Assembly (NCBI RefSeq): GCF_009674665.1
Contig: NZ_WKJD01000006.1
Span: 186,001 to 250,000 of the forward strand
Reading direction: 5' to 3'
Source of the DNA: Agromyces kandeliae
GTDB taxonomy: Bacteria; Actinomycetota; Actinomycetes; Actinomycetales; Microbacteriaceae
DNA: 64,000 bases
Every line of letters begins with the position of its first letter. Position 1 is the first letter of the stretch. The notes below the pieces were generated by a model, which did not search any database, was not told the DNA's origin, and saw nothing but the letters and a program-made list of their open reading frames with translations. Positions 60,555-64,000 of this stretch are shown piece by piece. A program made the position numbers and the translations under genes.

Positions 60555-61985
60555 TCAGCCGATGAAGCTCATCACGTGCTTCAGGCGCGTGTAGTCCTCG
60601 AACCCGTACTGCGAGAGGTCCTTGCCGTACCCGGAGTGCTTGAACCCGCCGTGCGGCATGTCGGAGACGAACGGGATGTGCGTGTTGATCCACACGCAGC
60701 CGAAGTCGAGGTGCTTGGCGAACCGCATGGCTCGACCGTGGTCGCGCGTCCACACGGACGCGGCGAGCGCGTAGTCGACGCCGTTGGCCATGGCGAGCGC
60801 GTCGCGTTCCTCGCGGAAGGACTGCACCGTGAGGACCGGCCCGAAGATCTCGCGCTGCACGGCCTCGTCGTCCTGGCGCAGGCCGGTGACGACGGTGGCC
60901 TCCCAGAAGTAGCCGCGATCGCCCTGGCGCCGACCGCCGACGGCGAGGTCGGCGTGGTCCGGCAGGCGATCGATGAACCCGGAGACGTTCGCCAGCTGCG
61001 TGGGGTTGTTGAGCGGCCCGTAGAAGACGCCGTCCTCCCGCGGACCGCCGGTGCGCGCGCTGGTGCGGATGCGCTCGACGAGCGCCGCGACGAGCTCGTC
61101 GTGGACGGATTCGTGCACGAGCACCCGCGTCGCGGCGGTGCAGTCCTGCCCGGCGTTGAAGTACGCGGCCGAGACGATGCCCTCGGCGGCCGACTCCAGG
61201 TCGACGTCGTCGAACACGATCGCGGGCGCCTTGCCGCCGAGCTCGAGGTGGACGCGCTTGAGGTCGGATGCCGCGGCACGAGCGACCTCCATGCCGGCGC
61301 GGACCGAGCCGGTGATGGCGACCATCTCGGGGGTCGCGTGCTGGAGCAGGGCCGCACCGGTGGCGCGGTCGCCGGTCACGACGTTGAGCACGCCCGCCGG
61401 GAGGAACTCGGCGGCGACCTCGGCGAGCTTCAGCGTCGCGAGCGGGGTGGTGTCGGAGGGCTTCAGGACGACGGTGTTCCCGGCCGCGATCGCGGGCGCG
61501 ATCTTCCATACGGCCATGTTCAGCGGATAGTTCCACGGCGCCACCTGCCCGATGACGCCGATCGGCTCGCGACGGACGTACGAGGTGTGGTCGGCCAGGT
61601 ACTCGGCGGCCGCTCGGCCTTCGAGGTTCCGGGCCGCGCCGCCGAAGAACCGGAGCTGGTCGACCGACTGCAGGATCTCGTCGGCGACCAGCGTCGCGCG
61701 AGGCTTGCCGGTGTCCTGCGACTCGAGGTCGGCGAACTCCTCGGCGCGTTCCTCCATCGCATCGGCGATGCGGAACAGCGCGAGCTGGCGCTCGGCGGGC
61801 GTCGTCTCGCCCCACTGCTCGAACGCCGACGAGGCGGCGTCGTAGGCGGCGTCGATGTCGGCACCGGTCGAGATCGGCGCGCTCGCGTAGACCTCCTCGG
61901 TCGCGGGATCGACGAGGTCGAGGGACTCATCGGCGCGCGTGTCGACGTAGGCGCCGCCGATGAAGTTGCGCAGGAGCTCGGTCAC
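60555..61985 (-). CDS. Aldehyde dehydrogenase, gamma-aminobutyraldehyde type
   Basis: The 476-residue NAD-dependent aldehyde dehydrogenase has the oxyanion Asn152 (APWNYPL), general base Glu248 in LELGGKAP, and nucleophile Cys282 in NAGQDCTAATR. The closest type is the aminobutyraldehyde/betaine-aldehyde branch, judged from FGCVWINTHIPFVSDMPHGG. It would oxidise the aldehyde made by the divergent aminotransferase to GABA. The GTG at 61985 follows GGAGGAAATCCC. Confidence 0.9.
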   Translation of the reverse strand: MTELLRNFIGGAYVDTRADESLDLVDPATEEVYASAPISTGADIDAAYDAASSAFEQWGETTPAERQLALFRIADAMEERAEEFADLESQDTGKPRATLVADEILQSVDQLRFFGGAARNLEGRAAAEYLADHTSYVRREPIGVIGQVAPWNYPLNMAVWKIAPAIAAGNTVVLKPSDTTPLATLKLAEVAAEFLPAGVLNVVTGDRATGAALLQHATPEMVAITGSVRAGMEVARAAASDLKRVHLELGGKAPAIVFDDVDLESAAEGIVSAAYFNAGQDCTAATRVLVHESVHDELVAALVERIRTSARTGGPREDGVFYGPLNNPTQLANVSGFIDRLPDHADLAVGGRRQGDRGYFWEATVVTGLRQDDEAVQREIFGPVLTVQSFREERDALAMANGVDYALAASVWTRDHGRAMRFAKHLDFGCVWINTHIPFVSDMPHGGFKHSGYGKDLSQYGFEDYTRLKHVMSFIG

Positions 61986-62111
61986 GGGATTTCCTCCGTC
62001 GGGATGTCGTGTTCGGCCGGTCGGCCGGTTCGAGGGCACGCCGGCGATGTCGGGCGCGGGTGCCGACCATGCTGACACAGGAGCGGTCCGAAGGGAAGCG
62101 CCCAGACGATG

Positions 62112-62158
62112 GAATCCGTGGTGATCGCCCGCAGAATCGACGGAATCGCTTGTGATTC
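62112..62158. promoter_or_regulatory. GAATC/GATTC repeats, likely Lrp binding region
   Basis: GAATC occurs at 62112, 62134 and 62143, and GATTC at 62154, the last pair forming the inverted repeat GAATC-GCTTGT-GATTC. They lie between the divergent dehydrogenase and Lrp genes, where an Lrp regulator would bind. Confidence 0.45.
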
Positions 62159-62185
62159 GATGAGCGCACTGTCATGATCGAACGC

Positions 62186-62668
62186 ATGACGAACGGGAAC
62201 CGCCCGACGGGCCACCGGCCGGTGCAGCTCGACGACGTCTCCAAGGCGATCATCGAGCAGCTCCAGGCCGACGGTCGGCGTTCCTACGCGGACATCGGCA
62301 AGGCGGTGGGCCTCAGCGAGGCGGCCGTCCGCCAGCGTGTCCAGCGACTCACCGAGGCCGGCGTGATGCAGATCGTCGCCGTCACCGACCCCATGCAACT
62401 GGGCTTCACGCGGCAGGCCATGATCGGCATCCGCGCGACGGGCGACACCCGCGTGCTCGCAGAAGAGCTCGCGGCCATCCCCGAGATCGACTACGTGGTG
62501 CTCACCGCGGGCAGCTTCGACCTGCTGGCCGAGGTGGTCTGCGAGGACGACGACCAGCTCATCACGCTGCTCAACTCTCGCATCCGCAACCTCGACGGGG
62601 TCCAGACCACGGAGACGTTCGTCTACCTGAAGCTGCAGAAGCAGTTCTACAACTGGGGCACCCGCTGA
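62186..62668 (+). CDS. Lrp/AsnC family regulator
   Basis: The protein (160 residues from the ATG at 62186) has an N-terminal AsnC helix-turn-helix (IIEQLQADGRRSYADIGKAVGLSEAAVRQRVQRL in two halves) and a C-terminal RAM ligand domain (VLTAGSFDLLAEVVCEDDDQ). An ATG at 62174 is also possible. I prefer 62186 because CATGAT seven bases upstream gives a leaderless geometry like other genes here. It is likely the regulator of the divergent dehydrogenase and of the aminotransferase that follows after 28 bases. Confidence 0.9.
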   Translation: MTNGNRPTGHRPVQLDDVSKAIIEQLQADGRRSYADIGKAVGLSEAAVRQRVQRLTEAGVMQIVAVTDPMQLGFTRQAMIGIRATGDTRVLAEELAAIPEIDYVVLTAGSFDLLAEVVCEDDDQLITLLNSRIRNLDGVQTTETFVYLKLQKQFYNWGTR

Positions 62669-62696
62669 CCGCGGTGTCGCCCGGAAGGAGATCCCG

Positions 62697-64000
62697 ATGA
62701 CCACCCTCGACGCGCCTGCGCGCCTCGGCACCGCCGGCTTCGACGACGCCGCGCTGCAGCAGAAGGCGAAGGACCATCTCTGGATGCACTTCGCGCGCCA
62801 GTCCACGATGGAGGAGCACGGCGTGCCCATCATCACGCGCGGCGAGGGCCACCACGTGTTCGACGCGCAGGGCAGGAAGTACTTCGACGGACTGTCGGGC
62901 CTCTTCGTCGTGAACGCCGGACACGGCCGTCGGCGTCTCGCCGAGGTCGCGGCCAAGCAGGCCGAGGAGCTCGCGTTCTTCCCGATCTGGTCGTACGCCC
63001 ATCCTGCGGCGATCGAACTCGCGGACCGCCTCGCCGACTACGCGCCGGGCGACCTCAACCGGGTGTTCTTCTCCACCGGCGGCGGCGAGGCCGTCGAGAC
63101 GGCGTTCAAGCTCGCGAAGTACTACTGGAAGCTCCGCGGCATCCCGACCAAGCACAAGGTCATCTCGCGCTCGGTCGCGTACCACGGCACCCCGCAGGGC
63201 GCCCTCGCGATCACGGGCATCCCCGCCATGAAGCAGATGTTCGAGCCGATCACGCCCGGGGGGTTCCGCGTTCCGAACACCAACTTCTACCGCGCGGCCG
63301 AGATGGGCGGACCGACGGACGACCTCGAGGCGTTCGGGCTCTGGGCGGCCGACCGCATCGAGGAGATGATCCTCTTCGAGGGTCCTGAGACGGTCGCGGC
63401 CGTGTTCCTCGAGCCGATCCAGAACTCGGGCGGATGCTTCCCACCTCCTCCCGGCTACTTCCAGCGTGTGCGCGAGATCTGCGACAAGTACGACGTGCTC
63501 ATGGTCTCCGACGAGGTCATCGCGGCGTTCGGACGCATCGGGCACATGTTCGCATGCGACGCGTACGGGTACGTGCCCGACATGATCACCTGCGCGAAGG
63601 CGATGACGTCGGGCTACTCCCCGATCGGCGCGACGATCGTGTCGGAGAAGATCTACGAGCCCTTCAAGACCGGGACGACGAGCTTCTACCACGGCTACAC
63701 CTTCGGCGGTCACCCGGTCTCGGCCGCCGTGGCGCTGGAGAACCTCGACATCTTCGAGGAGGAGCGGCTCAACGAGCGCGTGCGCGAGAACTCGCCGCTG
63801 TTCCGCGCAGAACTGGAGAAGCTCCTCGACATCCCGATCGTCGGCGACGTCCGCGGGGACGGGTACTTCTTCGGCATCGAGCTCGTCAAGGACAAGTCCA
63901 CGCGCGAGACGTTCGACGACGACGAGTCGGAGCGCCTGCTCCGCGGGTTCCTCTCCAAGGCGCTCTTCGATGCGGGACTCTACTGCCGTGCCGACGACCG
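62697..64000 (+). CDS. Class III omega-aminotransferase (putrescine/pyruvate type), cut by window edge
   Basis: The frame runs from ATG 62697 (after GGAAGGAG) to the right edge, 434 codons. It has STGGGEAVETAFKLAKYYW near 126-144, SYHGTPQG-like AYHGTPQGA, Asp272 (VSDEVIAAFGR) and the PLP Lys301 in CAKAMTSGYSPIGA. It resembles putrescine-pyruvate or beta-alanine-pyruvate aminotransferases more than GabT. With the divergent aldehyde dehydrogenase it would convert putrescine to GABA, which the GabT at 36 kb could use. The C-terminus lies off the window. Confidence 0.9.
   Translation, partial: MTTLDAPARLGTAGFDDAALQQKAKDHLWMHFARQSTMEEHGVPIITRGEGHHVFDAQGRKYFDGLSGLFVVNAGHGRRRLAEVAAKQAEELAFFPIWSYAHPAAIELADRLADYAPGDLNRVFFSTGGGEAVETAFKLAKYYWKLRGIPTKHKVISRSVAYHGTPQGALAITGIPAMKQMFEPITPGGFRVPNTNFYRAAEMGGPTDDLEAFGLWAADRIEEMILFEGPETVAAVFLEPIQNSGGCFPPPPGYFQRVREICDKYDVLMVSDEVIAAFGRIGHMFACDAYGYVPDMITCAKAMTSGYSPIGATIVSEKIYEPFKTGTTSFYHGYTFGGHPVSAAVALENLDIFEEERLNERVRENSPLFRAELEKLLDIPIVGDVRGDGYFFGIELVKDKSTRETFDDDESERLLRGFLSKALFDAGLYCRADD

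Noticed and set aside
1-64000. Mobile elements, CRISPR arrays, tRNA and rRNA genes
   Set aside because: No transposase, integrase, terminal inverted repeats, spaced direct repeats or cloverleaf sequences were seen on reading both strands.

Overview
The window looks like chromosome from a high-GC actinobacterium, most likely Microbacteriaceae (possibly Agromyces-like; genus is a guess). The signs are very high GC with strong G/C third positions, many GTG starts, repeated leaderless promoters (TANNNT 6-7 bases before the start codon), a very frequent GGATGCC/GGCATCC word, the dxr/rip1/ispG isoprenoid genes and a PknB/FHA/MoxR cluster. I see no rRNA, tRNA, CRISPR, insertion sequence or phage gene, and no gene-free stretch longer than about 270 bases.

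Layout. 1-7.6 kb: a truncated BTAD/STAND-ATPase regulator, a small lipoprotein, a membrane LuxR regulator divergent from a small membrane protein with paired operators between them, a Tat-exported PhoX phosphatase and a DUF1206 membrane protein. 7.6-11 kb: proS, a hyperacidic 61-residue protein and ispG. 11-14 kb: yihY flanked by two inverted paralogous lipoprotein genes with a shared upstream repeat. 14-26.5 kb: a tightly overlapped catabolic run (two alpha/beta hydrolases, acetoacetate-type CoA-transferase scoAB, 3-hydroxybutyrate dehydrogenase, TetR, AMP-ligase, complete LIV-type ABC transporter), divergent from a thiolase across a palindrome-rich control region. 26.5-30.3 kb: ltrA, a SHOCT protein and a two-component system. 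30.3-35.9 kb: rip1, dxr, a degenerate phosphopantetheinyl-transferase homologue, plsC, a secreted lysozyme-like lipoprotein and an OsmC protein. 36-42.7 kb: gabT, asparaginase and potABCD. 42.8-60.5 kb: one long minus-strand cluster of FtsK/EccC-like ATPase, two FHA proteins, pseudo-transglutaminase, DUF58, MoxR, a 1,954-residue Ig-like/FN3 surface protein, Ser/Thr kinase and PP2C phosphatase. 60.5-64 kb: an aminobutyraldehyde-type dehydrogenase divergent from an Lrp regulator and an omega-aminotransferase that runs off the end.

How the parts fit. The 14-26.5 kb island reads as import, activation and thiolysis of a short hydroxy- or keto-acid to acetyl-CoA under TetR control. PotABCD, GabT, the dehydrogenase, Lrp and the terminal aminotransferase form a polyamine/GABA pathway interrupted by the kinase/FHA cluster. 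That cluster couples a transmembrane kinase and phosphatase to FHA readers, a MoxR/DUF58 pair, an export-type ATPase and a giant surface protein. It is the best candidate here for an incompletely described cell-envelope system. Several members carry degenerate active sites (transglutaminase triad lost, second ATPase P-loop Lys to Arg), which argues for scaffold or regulatory roles.
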